Origin: Geobacter sp.
Lineage (GTDB): Bacteria > Desulfobacterota > Desulfuromonadia > Geobacterales > Geobacteraceae
Assembly: GCA_003490025.1 (NCBI GenBank)
Contig: DNJC01000032.1
Span: 115,560 to 179,559, forward strand
Reading direction: 5' to 3'
Length of the DNA stretch: 64,000 nt
The notes under the pieces were generated by a model. It saw nothing but the letters and a program-made list of their open reading frames with translations, made no database searches and was not told the DNA's origin. How positions within the stretch are numbered: position 1 is the first letter of the stretch; every line of letters begins with the position of its first letter. Positions 7,265 to 15,963 of this stretch are shown here, piece after piece. Made by a program: the position numbers and the translations under genes.

Positions 7265-9859
7265 ATGGAGACTTACAAGGCGCGGCCCCGCAGGCTGAAG
7301 CCGAAAACTTCCGGCTGGAAGATCTTTCTCGGAGTGGCGGCCGGCTGCTCGACCGTCGCTCTTTTGGCGTTCATCGGGTATTTCTTTTACCTCCTGGGGG
7401 CCCTCCCCAAGGTGGACCGCCTGGCCGACTACCGCCCCCCGATACTTTCCCAGGTCTTCGGCCAGGACGGGACGCTGGTGGGGGAGTTCTACCTGGAGCG
7501 GCGCACCGTGGTGCCGGTGGACAAGATGCCGAAACGGCTGATCCAGGCGTTCGTCTCCGCCGAGGACTCGAACTTCTACCAGCACAAGGGGATCGACTAC
7601 CTCGGCATCGCCCGGGCAGTCGTGAAGAACGTGATCTCCATGAGCAAGAAGGAGGGGGCTTCGACCATCACGCAGCAGGTCGCGAAGTCGATGCTCCTCA
7701 CCCCGGAGAAGAAGTTCTCCAGGAAGCTCAAGGAGGCGATCCTCGCCAAGAGGATGGAGGAGCGGCTCTCCAAGGACGAGATCCTCTACATCTACCTGAA
7801 CCAGATCTACATGGGGGCGGGCGCCTACGGTGTGCAACTCGCCGCCGAGACCTACTTCGGCAAGGAGGTGGACAAGCTGAACCTGGCCGAGATGGCGATG
7901 CTGGCCGGCCTCCCCAAGGCGCCCAACAGCTACTCGCCGATCAAGCACCTGGACCGGGCCAAGGAACGGCAGAGGTACGTGCTGGAGAGGATGGTCAAGG
8001 AGGGGTACATCACCCAGGCTGAGGCGGAGTACGCCAAGGCCACCCCCATCGTGATACAGGCCCTGAAGAAGGTGAACGCGGACCAGTCCGCCTATTTCCT
8101 GGAGCAGGTGCGGCTGCAGCTGGTCGAGAAGTACGGCGAGGAGCGGATCTACAAGGACGGCCTGAAGATATACACCACCATGAACGCCGAGATGCAGAAG
8201 GGTGCCTACGACTCCGTGGTGAACGGGTTGAAGGCGCTCGACAAGCGGCAGGGGTTCCGCGGCGCGGCCAAGTACCTGAAGGAACAGGAGGTGGACCCCT
8301 TCTGCAAGAAGGTCGAGGACGGCATCGACTACCTGAACCTGAAGCAGGGATCGGTGTACCAGGGGGTGGTAACCGGCGTGGACCAGGCGAAGCGCGAGCT
8401 GATCGTGCGGGTCGGCGACCGCACCGGGACGGTCCCCAGGAAGTACCTGGAATGGGCCGGGAAGGTCGAACTGGTGAACAGCTACGGCAAGCCCGAGACC
8501 AAGCGCGCCATCGGCCTGGGGGCTGTGGTTGAACTCCAGGTGAAGGAACCGGATCAAAACCGCGCCGGCGCCGTTTTCGCCCTGGACCAGGAGCCCGAGG
8601 CGCAGGCGGCCCTGATCGCCATCGACCCGATGACCGGCGGCGTGCGCGCCATGGTGGGGGGGTACGACTTCAAGAAGAGCCAGTTCAACCGCGCCATGCA
8701 GGCGAAGAGGAATCCCGGCTCCGCCTTCAAGCCGGTCATCTACGCGGCGGCGCTGGACCACGGCATGACCACCGCCAGCATCATCGAAGACTCCCAGGTC
8801 GAGTACGACAGCGGCAAGGAAAAGTCCTGGAAACCTAAGAACTACGACAACGTCTACCGCGGGCCGGTCACCATGCGCGAGGCGCTCACCAACTCGATCA
8901 ACGTGGTCAGCGTCAAGATCCTGGAACAGATCGGGGTCAACACGGCAATCGAATACGCGCAGAAACTGGGGATCACCTCCCCCCTCTCCAGCAACCTCAC
9001 CCTCGCCCTCGGCTCTTCCAGCGTCACCCCGATGGAACTCACCAGCGCCTACGCGGTCTTCGCCTCCGGCGGCTACCGCACCACCCCCTATTTCGTCACC
9101 AAGGTGCTGGACCGTGACGGAAACGTGCTGGAGGAGATCGCGGAGCCGAAAATCCAGGCATTCGCCAATATCTCCGGCGCCTCGGCCGCGAACAACCCGG
9201 AAGAAAGCGAGGGGGATGGAGAGGAGACCGGCGCCGCAAAGAGCGCCAACCCGGCGGAGCCCGCGCAGCCGGTGCAGCCGGTGCAGCCGGTGCAGCCGGT
9301 GCAGCCGGTGCAGCCTGTGCAGCCGGTGCAGCCGGTGCAGCCGGTGCAGCCGGTGCGGCCGCCCCTTTCCGTTTCCGGCGCGCAGGGGGCCAACGCCATA
9401 CCGGTGATCCCCCCCGAGACCGCGTTCATCATGACCAACCTGATGGAGAGCGTAGTTACCAGCGGCACCGGCGGTAGGGCCCGCGCCCTGGGACGTCCGG
9501 TGGCAGGAAAGACCGGGACCACCAACGACATGAAGGACGCCTGGTTCGTCGGGTACGTGCCGCAGCTCGTGGCCGGCGTCTGGGTCGGCTATGACCAGGA
9601 ACGGAGCCTCGGCTCGGGAGGGTCGGGCGGACAGGCCGCAGCGCCGATCTGGACGGAGTTCATGCAGCGCGCCTTGGCGGGCGTTCCGGTGAAGTCGTTC
9701 AGCACCCCCGGAAACGTCACCTTCGCCGTCATCGACCCGAGAAACGGCCGGCTGGCGCGGGAAGGGAGCCCCGGAGCGGTGCAGGAATGCTTCATAGCGG
9801 GGACGGAGCCGACGAGCTACGGGCAGGAACCGGCGCCGGAACCTGCCTCCGTGCAGTAA
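7265..9859 (+). CDS. bifunctional penicillin-binding protein 1A
   Basis: A class A PBP of 864 residues that polymerises and cross-links peptidoglycan in the periplasm. A single membrane helix lies near residues 18-45. The GT51 glycosyltransferase domain (about 65-240) shows SAEDSNFYQHKGID, GASTITQQVAKSM and RKLKEAILAKRMEE. An OB-like region follows. The transpeptidase domain has the nucleophile motif SAFK (near residue 486), SIN, and KTGTT (near 749). Between SIN and KTGTT sits a Pro-Val-Gln repeat encoded by ten 9-bp units. The ATG at 7265, with GGAGA 10-14 bp upstream, is preferred to an in-frame TTG at 7205. The protein is somewhat longer than usual because of the repeat insertion. Confidence 0.92.
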   Translation: METYKARPRRLKPKTSGWKIFLGVAAGCSTVALLAFIGYFFYLLGALPKVDRLADYRPPILSQVFGQDGTLVGEFYLERRTVVPVDKMPKRLIQAFVSAEDSNFYQHKGIDYLGIARAVVKNVISMSKKEGASTITQQVAKSMLLTPEKKFSRKLKEAILAKRMEERLSKDEILYIYLNQIYMGAGAYGVQLAAETYFGKEVDKLNLAEMAMLAGLPKAPNSYSPIKHLDRAKERQRYVLERMVKEGYITQAEAEYAKATPIVIQALKKVNADQSAYFLEQVRLQLVEKYGEERIYKDGLKIYTTMNAEMQKGAYDSVVNGLKALDKRQGFRGAAKYLKEQEVDPFCKKVEDGIDYLNLKQGSVYQGVVTGVDQAKRELIVRVGDRTGTVPRKYLEWAGKVELVNSYGKPETKRAIGLGAVVELQVKEPDQNRAGAVFALDQEPEAQAALIAIDPMTGGVRAMVGGYDFKKSQFNRAMQAKRNPGSAFKPVIYAAALDHGMTTASIIEDSQVEYDSGKEKSWKPKNYDNVYRGPVTMREALTNSINVVSVKILEQIGVNTAIEYAQKLGITSPLSSNLTLALGSSSVTPMELTSAYAVFASGGYRTTPYFVTKVLDRDGNVLEEIAEPKIQAFANISGASAANNPEESEGDGEETGAAKSANPAEPAQPVQPVQPVQPVQPVQPVQPVQPVQPVQPVRPPLSVSGAQGANAIPVIPPETAFIMTNLMESVVTSGTGGRARALGRPVAGKTGTTNDMKDAWFVGYVPQLVAGVWVGYDQERSLGSGGSGGQAAAPIWTEFMQRALAGVPVKSFSTPGNVTFAVIDPRNGRLAREGSPGAVQECFIAGTEPTSYGQEPAPEPASVQ
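9269..9358 (+). repeat. 9-bp tandem repeat (10 units) inside PBP1A
   Basis: Ten head-to-tail copies of CCGGTGCAG. Unit 6 has CCT for CCG and unit 10 ends in CGG. They encode nine Pro-Val-Gln triplets and one Pro-Val-Arg. The unit is a multiple of three, so copy-number change keeps the frame. Confidence 0.95.
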
Positions 9860-10014
9860 GTATCCGATTTGACAGCGTTTTGACGCGGCCGCCGCCGTCG
9901 GCCCCCCGGCCGGCCGCATCGGCGTAAAGCCTTGCCAGGCGCGGCTTCGCGGCTGTAAAAGGGGCTAGAACCGCTCCTGTCCTGGAGAAAATGGAGCCGG
10001 GATCAAGAAAACCC

Positions 10015-10042
10015 TTGCAAACTGCGAATATATGATTATAGT
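10015..10042 (+). promoter_or_regulatory. sigma70-type promoter of the HU gene
   Basis: -35 TTGCAA (10015-10020), 16-bp AT-rich spacer, -10 TATAGT (10037-10042). It is followed by a short leader and AAGGAGGG at 10063-10070. Confidence 0.65.
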
Positions 10043-10076
10043 GACGTTAATTTAATCCAGCCAAGGAGGGTTTCAC

Positions 10077-10361
10077 ATGACTAAAGCAGAATTGGTCGAG
10101 GCAGTGGCGAAGTCCGCAAACATTCCGAAGGGCGCGGCTGAGAAGGCCGTCGGTGCATTCATCTCCAGCGTGAGCGGTGCACTCAAGAAGGGCGACAGGG
10201 TGACCCTGGTCGGTTTCGGCAGCTTCGAAGTGGCAAGCCGTCAGGCACGCACCGGCAGGAACCCGCAGACCGGCAAGGAGATCAAGATCGCCGAAGCCAA
10301 GGTGCCCAAATTCCGCCCCGGCAAAGCACTCAAAGACGCCATCGCCGCGAAGAAGAAGTAG
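10077..10361 (+). CDS. HU family DNA-binding protein
   Basis: A 94-residue nucleoid protein of the HU/IHF family. It begins MTKAELVEAVAKSA, has the dimer core helices, then GFGSFEVASRQARTGRNPQTG, which is the DNA-binding arm with the intercalating proline, and ends in a lysine-rich tail. Length and motif order match HU rather than IHF. It binds and bends DNA non-specifically as a dimer. A good promoter, a strong ribosome site and an intrinsic terminator bracket it, so it is a single-gene unit. Confidence 0.95.
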   Translation: MTKAELVEAVAKSANIPKGAAEKAVGAFISSVSGALKKGDRVTLVGFGSFEVASRQARTGRNPQTGKEIKIAEAKVPKFRPGKALKDAIAAKKK

Positions 10362-10413
10362 TCCGCGACCGACGGACGTGCCCCTCCTGACTGTTCACGT
10401 CCAGGCAGCATGC

Positions 10414-10440
10414 AAAACCCCGCCCTCGCGGGGTTTTCTT
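10414..10440 (+). terminator. intrinsic terminator of the HU gene
   Basis: AAAACCCCG-CCCT-CGCGGGGTTTT hairpin followed by CTTTTTTG. Confidence 0.9.
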
Positions 10441-10461
10441 TTTTGTGCTGCCGGGTTTTTT

Positions 10462-10485
10462 GTTCCTACGCTCCAGCGTGGGAAC
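10462..10485. repeat. 24-bp palindromic repeat, family 2
   Basis: Same 24 bases as at 1189-1212 (GTTCCTACGCTC-CAGCGTGGGAAC), directly after the HU terminator. Confidence 0.8.
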
Positions 10486-10869
10486 TATGAATGGAGATCG
10501 CGGCGTATACGTTGAAAGAAAAGCTTGCCTTATGCGGTGGTGTGTAGTAAAGATGTTTGTCTGACTGACATCAGTTCCATCTGGGAGCAGTTTTCCCATC
10601 CCATCGATCCAACCCCTCGCATTCAGGTTAATCCCCACGAGAAATGCGGCAGCAGCTAATGGTTGGCAACGATGTATGGTTTGCCGGTCATATGGCGTGT
10701 CACCGCCCTAAAGAGAAGCCTCGCGGCAAGCGTTGCCGCAGCGGTTTTTCACGCCCTACATTTCACTACCCTCTTTTTTACAACGAGCAGCCGCGTGCCG
10801 TCCGCCGGGGATTTTCGGGACAGCAGCACCCGGCCGCCTATTGCCAAAAAACGGGGAACAAGGAATCAC
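10486..10869 (+). other. 384-bp leader/intergenic region upstream of the DEAD-box helicase
   Basis: No convincing gene. It contains a 17-bp palindrome GCGGCAAGCGTTGCCGC followed by AGCGGTTTTT near 10729-10750, which could act as a terminator or attenuator in a long 5' leader. Long structured leaders are known for cold-inducible RNA helicase genes; whether this one is regulated that way is unknown. Confidence 0.4.
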
Positions 10870-12177
10870 ATGTCTTTTGAAACGCTGAACCTCTCCGAAC
10901 CGATCCTGAAAGCCATCGCCGCTTGCGGCTACACCGCTCCGACCCCGATCCAGGCCGAGTCGATCCCGCTGGCCATTTCCGGCCGCGACCTCATCGGCTC
11001 CGCCCAGACCGGAACCGGCAAGACCGCCTCCTTCGTCCTTCCTGCGCTGGAGCGCCTCCTCACCCCCTCCGCCGCGCGCGGCAAGGGACCGAGGATCCTC
11101 GTGCTCACCCCGACACGGGAGCTGGCCAACCAGGTCGTCGACGCGGTGCGGACCTACGGCAAGTTCATGAGGGTTCGCTGCGGTGTCATCCTTGGGGGGA
11201 TGCCCTACCGCGAGCAGATGATGCTTCTCTCCCAGCCGGTCGACATCATCGTCGCCACCCCGGGCCGCCTGATAGACCACCTGGACCGCCGCTCCATCAA
11301 CTTCTCGCGCCTGGAACTACTGGTCCTGGACGAGGCGGACCGGATGCTGGACATGGGCTTTTCCGAGGACGTCGACCGGATCGCCGCCGCCGCTCCCGCC
11401 GAGCGCCAGACCCTGCTCTTCACCGCCACCATGGACGACGCCATGGCGAAGCTCGCCAAGCGCCTGCTGCAGGACCCGGTCCGCGTCGCCATCGAAGGGA
11501 CCGAGGTGCAGAACCTCCAGATCGAACAGCGCCTGCACGTGACGGACGACATGCGGCACAAGAACCGCCTGCTGCAGCACCTGATCGCCGACGCCAGCGT
11601 CACCAAGGCGATCATCTTCTCCGCCACCAAGAGGGACGCAGACCAGCTCGCCTCGGAACTCTACGCACAGGGTCACGCCGCCGCAGCCCTGCACGGCGAC
11701 ATGTCGCAGGGCGCGCGCAACAAGACCATCTCCAACATGCGCCGCGGCAAGGTGCGGCTCCTGGTCGCAACCGACGTCGCGGCCCGCGGTCTCGACGTCA
11801 CCGGGATCAGCCACGTCATCAACTTCGACCTCCCGAAATTCGCCGAGGACTACGTGCACCGGATCGGAAGGACCGGGCGCGCCGGGGCAACCGGGATCGC
11901 CATCTCCTTCTGCTCGGGCAACGAGGTCGCCTACCTGGACCGCATCGAGCGCTTCACCGGCAAAAAACTCCCGATGCACATCATCGACGGGCTGGAGCCG
12001 ACCCGCCCCCTGAGGAGGGTCAACGCAGGCCCGGCCGGCGCGAGGAAGGGACGCCCGGCGTTCGACCCGCGCAAGAAAGGCGCTGCTCCGAAAGGGCGCC
12101 CCGCCGCAGGCGGCCAGAGGCGCGACGCGCAGGTCATGGTAGAGTACCGGCGCGGCAGGGGCGGGGCTCCGAAATAG
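10870..12177 (+). CDS. DEAD-box ATP-dependent RNA helicase, RhlE-like
   Basis: A 435-residue SF2 helicase. The Q motif is near the N-terminus (FETLNLSEPILKAIAACGYTAPTPIQ), followed by motif I AQTGTGKT, Ia PTRELANQV, motif II VLDEADRMLDMGF, motif III TATM, motif V ATDVAARGLDV and motif VI HRIGRTGRAG. The C-terminal tail is basic and Gly/Arg/Pro-rich, as in RhlE-type proteins that act in ribosome assembly or RNA decay. The start at 10870 (AAGGA upstream) is where homology begins, although the frame is open to 10663. A GC-rich hairpin follows the stop. Confidence 0.92.
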   Translation: MSFETLNLSEPILKAIAACGYTAPTPIQAESIPLAISGRDLIGSAQTGTGKTASFVLPALERLLTPSAARGKGPRILVLTPTRELANQVVDAVRTYGKFMRVRCGVILGGMPYREQMMLLSQPVDIIVATPGRLIDHLDRRSINFSRLELLVLDEADRMLDMGFSEDVDRIAAAAPAERQTLLFTATMDDAMAKLAKRLLQDPVRVAIEGTEVQNLQIEQRLHVTDDMRHKNRLLQHLIADASVTKAIIFSATKRDADQLASELYAQGHAAAALHGDMSQGARNKTISNMRRGKVRLLVATDVAARGLDVTGISHVINFDLPKFAEDYVHRIGRTGRAGATGIAISFCSGNEVAYLDRIERFTGKKLPMHIIDGLEPTRPLRRVNAGPAGARKGRPAFDPRKKGAAPKGRPAAGGQRRDAQVMVEYRRGRGGAPK

Positions 12178-12229
12178 CCCTTTTCCTTGCTTTCATCCGG
12201 TGATTTTGGTATCGTTTCGATCATTAATC

Positions 12230-12259
12230 GGCCCCCGCGGAACTAAAGCTGCGGGGGCC
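12230..12259 (+). terminator. hairpin terminator after the RNA helicase gene
   Basis: GGCCCCCGC...GCGGGGGCC, a 9-bp GC stem. There is little T-tract after it, so it may be rho-assisted or mainly protect the RNA end. Confidence 0.6.
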
Positions 12260-12327
12260 TATTGTCAACTGAAAGGCTGCCGCAGAGGGTTTCGCGGCCG
12301 CTATGAGATACCGACAGGGGGTGGTAG

Positions 12328-13515
12328 ATGTCTGAAGCTGTTGAACTGGGAAAAGGTCTGCACTGGATAGGGGTGAAGGATCCGACCCTCGCCGTTTTCG
12401 ACGACCTCTTCCCCACCGAGCACGGCACCACCTACAATTCGTTCCTGGTGCAGGGCGATACCCATACCGCCATCATCGACACGGTCAAGGCCAAGCGCTT
12501 CGAAGAGTTCCTGGCTAAGATCACCTCCATCATGGACCCGGCGGAAGTCGACTACATCGTGGTGAACCATTCGGAACCGGACCACTCCGGCTCCCTCGCC
12601 AAACTTCTCCAGCACTGCCCCAAGGCGTGCGTCGTCTCCAGCCAGGCGGCCCGCACCTTCCTCGGCAACCAGATCCATGCGCCGTTCGAATCCCGCATCG
12701 TCAAGGACAACGAGAGCATCGACCTCGGCGGGCGCACGCTCCGCTTCATCGCCGCGCCCTTTCTGCACTGGCCCGACACCATGTTCACGCTCCTCGAAGA
12801 GGAGGGGATACTGTTCCCCTGCGACGCCTTCGGCTCCCATTATTCGGGCGAGGGGATCTTCGCCGACGAGATGCCGGACTTCTCCGGTGAAACCCGCTTC
12901 TACTTCGACTGCATCATGCGCCCGTTCAAGGAGCGGATCCTGCAGGCGGTGGCGAAGCTGGACGGCGTCGAGTTGAAGATGCTCTGCCCGAGCCATGGCC
13001 CGATCTACCGCTGCGACGCCAGGAAACCGATCGACCTGTACCGGAAGTGGTCCATGCCCAAGGCCGCCGGCAAGAGGATCGCCATCTTCTACCTCTCCCC
13101 GCACGGCAACACGGAGCAGATGGCCGAGGCCGTGGCTAGTGGCGCCGGGCTGCCGGGGGTGCACGTGACGCTCTGCCACATAAACCACGCCTCCGTGGCC
13201 GACATCCGCGACCTGATGGAGGAGTGCGACGCCCTCATCTTCGGGATCCCTACCATCAACCGCGACATACCGAAGCCGATGTGGGATGTCCTTGCCTACC
13301 TCTCGACGGTGAGCCTCAAGGGGAACATCGGCGGGATCTTCGGAAGCTACGGCTGGAGCGGCGAGGCGTGCCGCATGGCGGAGGAGAGGCTGAAAGGGAT
13401 GAACTTCAAGCTCCCGGTCCCCTTTGTCCGCTCCCCCTTCATGCCCAAGCCGGAGATCATCGCCGAGTGCGAGGCCCTCGGCCGCACCATCGCGGAAGAA
13501 GTACTCAAGAAATAG
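12328..13515 (+). CDS. FprA-family A-type flavoprotein (flavodiiron protein)
   Basis: A 395-residue cytosolic enzyme that reduces oxygen to water, or NO to N2O, at a diiron site. The metallo-beta-lactamase-like domain carries NHSEPDHSG (His-x-Glu-x-Asp-His) near residue 79, a later histidine at FLHWPDTM and CDAFGSHY, and SHGPIYR near 222. The C-terminal flavodoxin domain (from about residue 245) begins RIAIFYLSPHGNTEQMAEA, an FMN phosphate-binding loop. No fused rubredoxin is present, so electrons must come from a separate donor. It is useful to an anaerobe for oxygen defence. GGGGGTGGTAG precedes the ATG. Confidence 0.93.
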   Translation: MSEAVELGKGLHWIGVKDPTLAVFDDLFPTEHGTTYNSFLVQGDTHTAIIDTVKAKRFEEFLAKITSIMDPAEVDYIVVNHSEPDHSGSLAKLLQHCPKACVVSSQAARTFLGNQIHAPFESRIVKDNESIDLGGRTLRFIAAPFLHWPDTMFTLLEEEGILFPCDAFGSHYSGEGIFADEMPDFSGETRFYFDCIMRPFKERILQAVAKLDGVELKMLCPSHGPIYRCDARKPIDLYRKWSMPKAAGKRIAIFYLSPHGNTEQMAEAVASGAGLPGVHVTLCHINHASVADIRDLMEECDALIFGIPTINRDIPKPMWDVLAYLSTVSLKGNIGGIFGSYGWSGEACRMAEERLKGMNFKLPVPFVRSPFMPKPEIIAECEALGRTIAEEVLKK

Positions 13516-13523
13516 CTGCTCGA

Positions 13524-13549
13524 CCCCCTCCCCTTCGCCGGGGAGGGGG
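13524..13549 (+). terminator. strong GC hairpin after the flavodiiron gene
   Basis: CCCCCTCCCC-TTCGCC-GGGGAGGGGG, a perfect 10-bp stem 9 bp after the stop. No T-tract follows, so termination is likely but not certain. Confidence 0.5.
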
Positions 13550-13621
13550 GATGCAAACCTCCTCCTCTTCCTCGTGCCACCAGCGCTTCACGCGCGACGC
13601 GCAACTCCCCGAACGCCATTC

Positions 13622-15877
13622 ATGCAGACACCGACTCCACACATCGTAGAAGTCGCCATCCCGCTCCCGCTGGAGGGAAGCTTCCACTACGTCATGCCCG
13701 CGCACCTCTCGCCGCTCTCCCTTCCGGGAAAGAGGGTGCTGGTGCCGTTCGGCAGGCGCAAGGTGACCGGCTACCTCCTGGGCGACGCCGAACCCGCCGC
13801 AGGCGAGCTGAGGGAGATCCTCGACATCCTGGACGAGGAGCCGCTGTTCACCCCCGCAGAGCTGGAGTTCTACCGCTGGATCGCCGGCTACTACCTCCAT
13901 CCGCTGGGGGAGGTGATCAAGATGGCGCTTCCCGCCGGGATCAACGTGGTGAGCCGCTATCGCTGCGAGACCGCCGAGGACGGCACACCGGTGCTGCGCG
14001 AGTTCCTGGCCGGCGGCAAACGCGTCAGGACCGAGCGGATTTTCGCCCCGGTTGACGGAGCGGAGGGGCGCCCGAGGGGGAAGGGGCTGGAGATCCTCGA
14101 GTACCTGCGCGAGATAGGGGAGTGTTCGGCCGCGGAGCTTAGGAAGCGTTTCGGCAACTGCGCGCCGCAGCTGCAGCGGCTGGTCGCCCTCGACTGCGCA
14201 CGCTTTACCGAGCGCGAGGTTTACCGCGACCCGTTCCGGGCCCAGAGCTACGAACACGACGCGCCGCTTGCGCTGAACCAGTCCCAGGCCGCGGCGTTCG
14301 AGCGCCTGAAGGAGGCGCTCTCCTGCGGCGTTTTCTCCCCGTTTCTCCTGCACGGGGTGACCGGGAGCGGCAAGACCGAGGTCTACCTGCAGACCATCTC
14401 CGAGGCGCTCCGCGCCGGCAGGAGCGCGCTGGTGCTGGTCCCGGAGATCGCCCTCACGCCGCAGCTGGTCGGGCGCTTCAAGAGGCGTTTCGACTGCGGC
14501 ATAGCGGTGCTGCACTCCGGGCTCTCCGACGGCGAGCGCTACGACGAGTGGCGCCGCATCCGGCGCGGCGAGGCCTCCATCGTCATCGGCGCCCGTTCCG
14601 CCCTTTTCGCTCCGCTGGAGCGGGTCGGGGTGATAGTGGTGGACGAGGAGCACGAGGGGAGCTACAAACAGTCCGAGGGGGTGCGCTACAACGCCCGCGA
14701 CCTGGCGCTGGTGCGCGGCAAGTTCGCCCAGGCCGTGGTGATCCTCGGCTCGGCCACGCCGCTTGTGACCAGCTACCACGCGGCGATGAACGGCAGGCTC
14801 CAGTACCTGCACCTCCCGGAGCGGGTGCGCGAGCTCCCCATGCCGGAGACGGTGATGCTGGACGCCAGGGGGCAGAAAGGGGAGACCTTCCTGAAGCCGC
14901 TGGTCGACGCGATGTGGGAGAACCTCGACGCCGGCGGGCAGACGCTCCTCTTCCTGAACCGGCGCGGCTTCGCCACCTACCTGGTCTGCGAGAGCTGCGG
15001 GCACGTCCTGCGCTGCCCGAACTGCGCCGTGACGCTCACCTACCACCGCATCAAGGGTCGGCATGTCTGCCATTACTGCGACTACTCCATCGTCGCCCCT
15101 GCCGTCTGCCCCCATTGCAAGGAGGGGGCGATCACGCTTCTCGGGCGCGGGACGGAGCGGGTCGAGGAGCAGGTGCAGCAGCTCCTCCCGGAGGCGCGGG
15201 TCTCCCGGATGGACCGGGACACCACCAAGGGGAAGGGGGGGCACGCCAGGGTCTTGAAGGAGCTGGAGGACGGCTCGGTGGACATACTTATCGGGACGCA
15301 GATGATAGCGAAGGGGCACGATTTCCCGGGGGTCACGCTGGTCGGGGTCCTCTCGGCGGACGCCTCGCTGAACCTGCCGGATTTCAGGAGCGCCGAGCGG
15401 ACCTTTCAGTTGGTCACCCAGGTGATGGGAAGGGCCGGACGGGGGGACAAGCCGGGGCGGGTGCTGGTTCAGACGCTGGCGCCGGAGCATTACGCGCTGA
15501 CCTACGCGGTGGCGCACGACTACGAGGGGTTCTACCGGGAGGAGATCGCGTTCCGGGAGGATGTGGGATACCCCCCCTTCGCCCACCTGGCGTCGCTCAC
15601 CTTCTCGTCCGTAGCCGCAGGGCAGGGTGAGGCCTCGTCGGAGGAGGCCGCCCTCCTCCTCGGGAAGATCAAGAGGGAGTGCCGGCTGAGGGTGGAGATA
15701 CTGGGGCCGGTGACCGCGCCGCTTGGCAAGGTGCGGGGGCGCTTCCGCTGGCAGATACTCTTGAAAGGGAGGGAGCGCGCCGAGCTGCACCGGCTCCTGC
15801 GCCATTTCAGGACGGGGTTCAGCCACCCTTCCACGGTGCGGCTCACGGTGGACGTCGACCCGGTGGAGATGCTTTAG
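13622..15877 (+). CDS. priA: primosomal replication protein N' (PriA helicase)
   Basis: A 751-residue 3'-5' SF2 helicase that restarts stalled replication forks. The N-terminal 3'-DNA-binding domain opens with HIVEVAIPLPLEGSFHY. The helicase core has Walker A GVTGSGKTEVYLQ, motif II VDEEHEGSYKQ and a later GRAGRGDKPG. A zinc-binding insert has four CxxC pairs (CESCGHVLRCPNC, then CHYC and CPHC) that bind two zincs. Length is close to E. coli PriA (732). The start at 13622 has no clear Shine-Dalgarno site, but the conserved N-terminus starts there; the open frame upstream overlaps the preceding gene. Confidence 0.95.
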   Translation: MQTPTPHIVEVAIPLPLEGSFHYVMPAHLSPLSLPGKRVLVPFGRRKVTGYLLGDAEPAAGELREILDILDEEPLFTPAELEFYRWIAGYYLHPLGEVIKMALPAGINVVSRYRCETAEDGTPVLREFLAGGKRVRTERIFAPVDGAEGRPRGKGLEILEYLREIGECSAAELRKRFGNCAPQLQRLVALDCARFTEREVYRDPFRAQSYEHDAPLALNQSQAAAFERLKEALSCGVFSPFLLHGVTGSGKTEVYLQTISEALRAGRSALVLVPEIALTPQLVGRFKRRFDCGIAVLHSGLSDGERYDEWRRIRRGEASIVIGARSALFAPLERVGVIVVDEEHEGSYKQSEGVRYNARDLALVRGKFAQAVVILGSATPLVTSYHAAMNGRLQYLHLPERVRELPMPETVMLDARGQKGETFLKPLVDAMWENLDAGGQTLLFLNRRGFATYLVCESCGHVLRCPNCAVTLTYHRIKGRHVCHYCDYSIVAPAVCPHCKEGAITLLGRGTERVEEQVQQLLPEARVSRMDRDTTKGKGGHARVLKELEDGSVDILIGTQMIAKGHDFPGVTLVGVLSADASLNLPDFRSAERTFQLVTQVMGRAGRGDKPGRVLVQTLAPEHYALTYAVAHDYEGFYREEIAFREDVGYPPFAHLASLTFSSVAAGQGEASSEEAALLLGKIKRECRLRVEILGPVTAPLGKVRGRFRWQILLKGRERAELHRLLRHFRTGFSHPSTVRLTVDVDPVEML

Positions 15878-15910
15878 ACGGGATCGGTCGGATCGAAAAC
15901 AAAAACAAAA

Positions 15911-15945
15911 AAAGGGGGCCTCCCGCGTGCGGGAGGCCCCCTTTT
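15911..15945. terminator. bidirectional intrinsic terminator between priA and cbcL
   Basis: A-tract, AAAGGGGGCCTCCCGC-GT-GCGGGAGGCCCCCTTTT, then T-rich. The near-perfect stem serves both convergent genes. Confidence 0.93.
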
Positions 15946-15963
15946 ACTTGATGCCGCAGCCTG

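Noticed and set aside
7025..9919. 964-codon open frame on the minus strand opposite PBP1A
   Set aside because: It is a by-product of high GC codon usage. It has low-complexity His/Leu/Gly/Val content and no domain, while the plus strand encodes a full PBP1A. The same holds for the long frame at 13505-15826 opposite priA.
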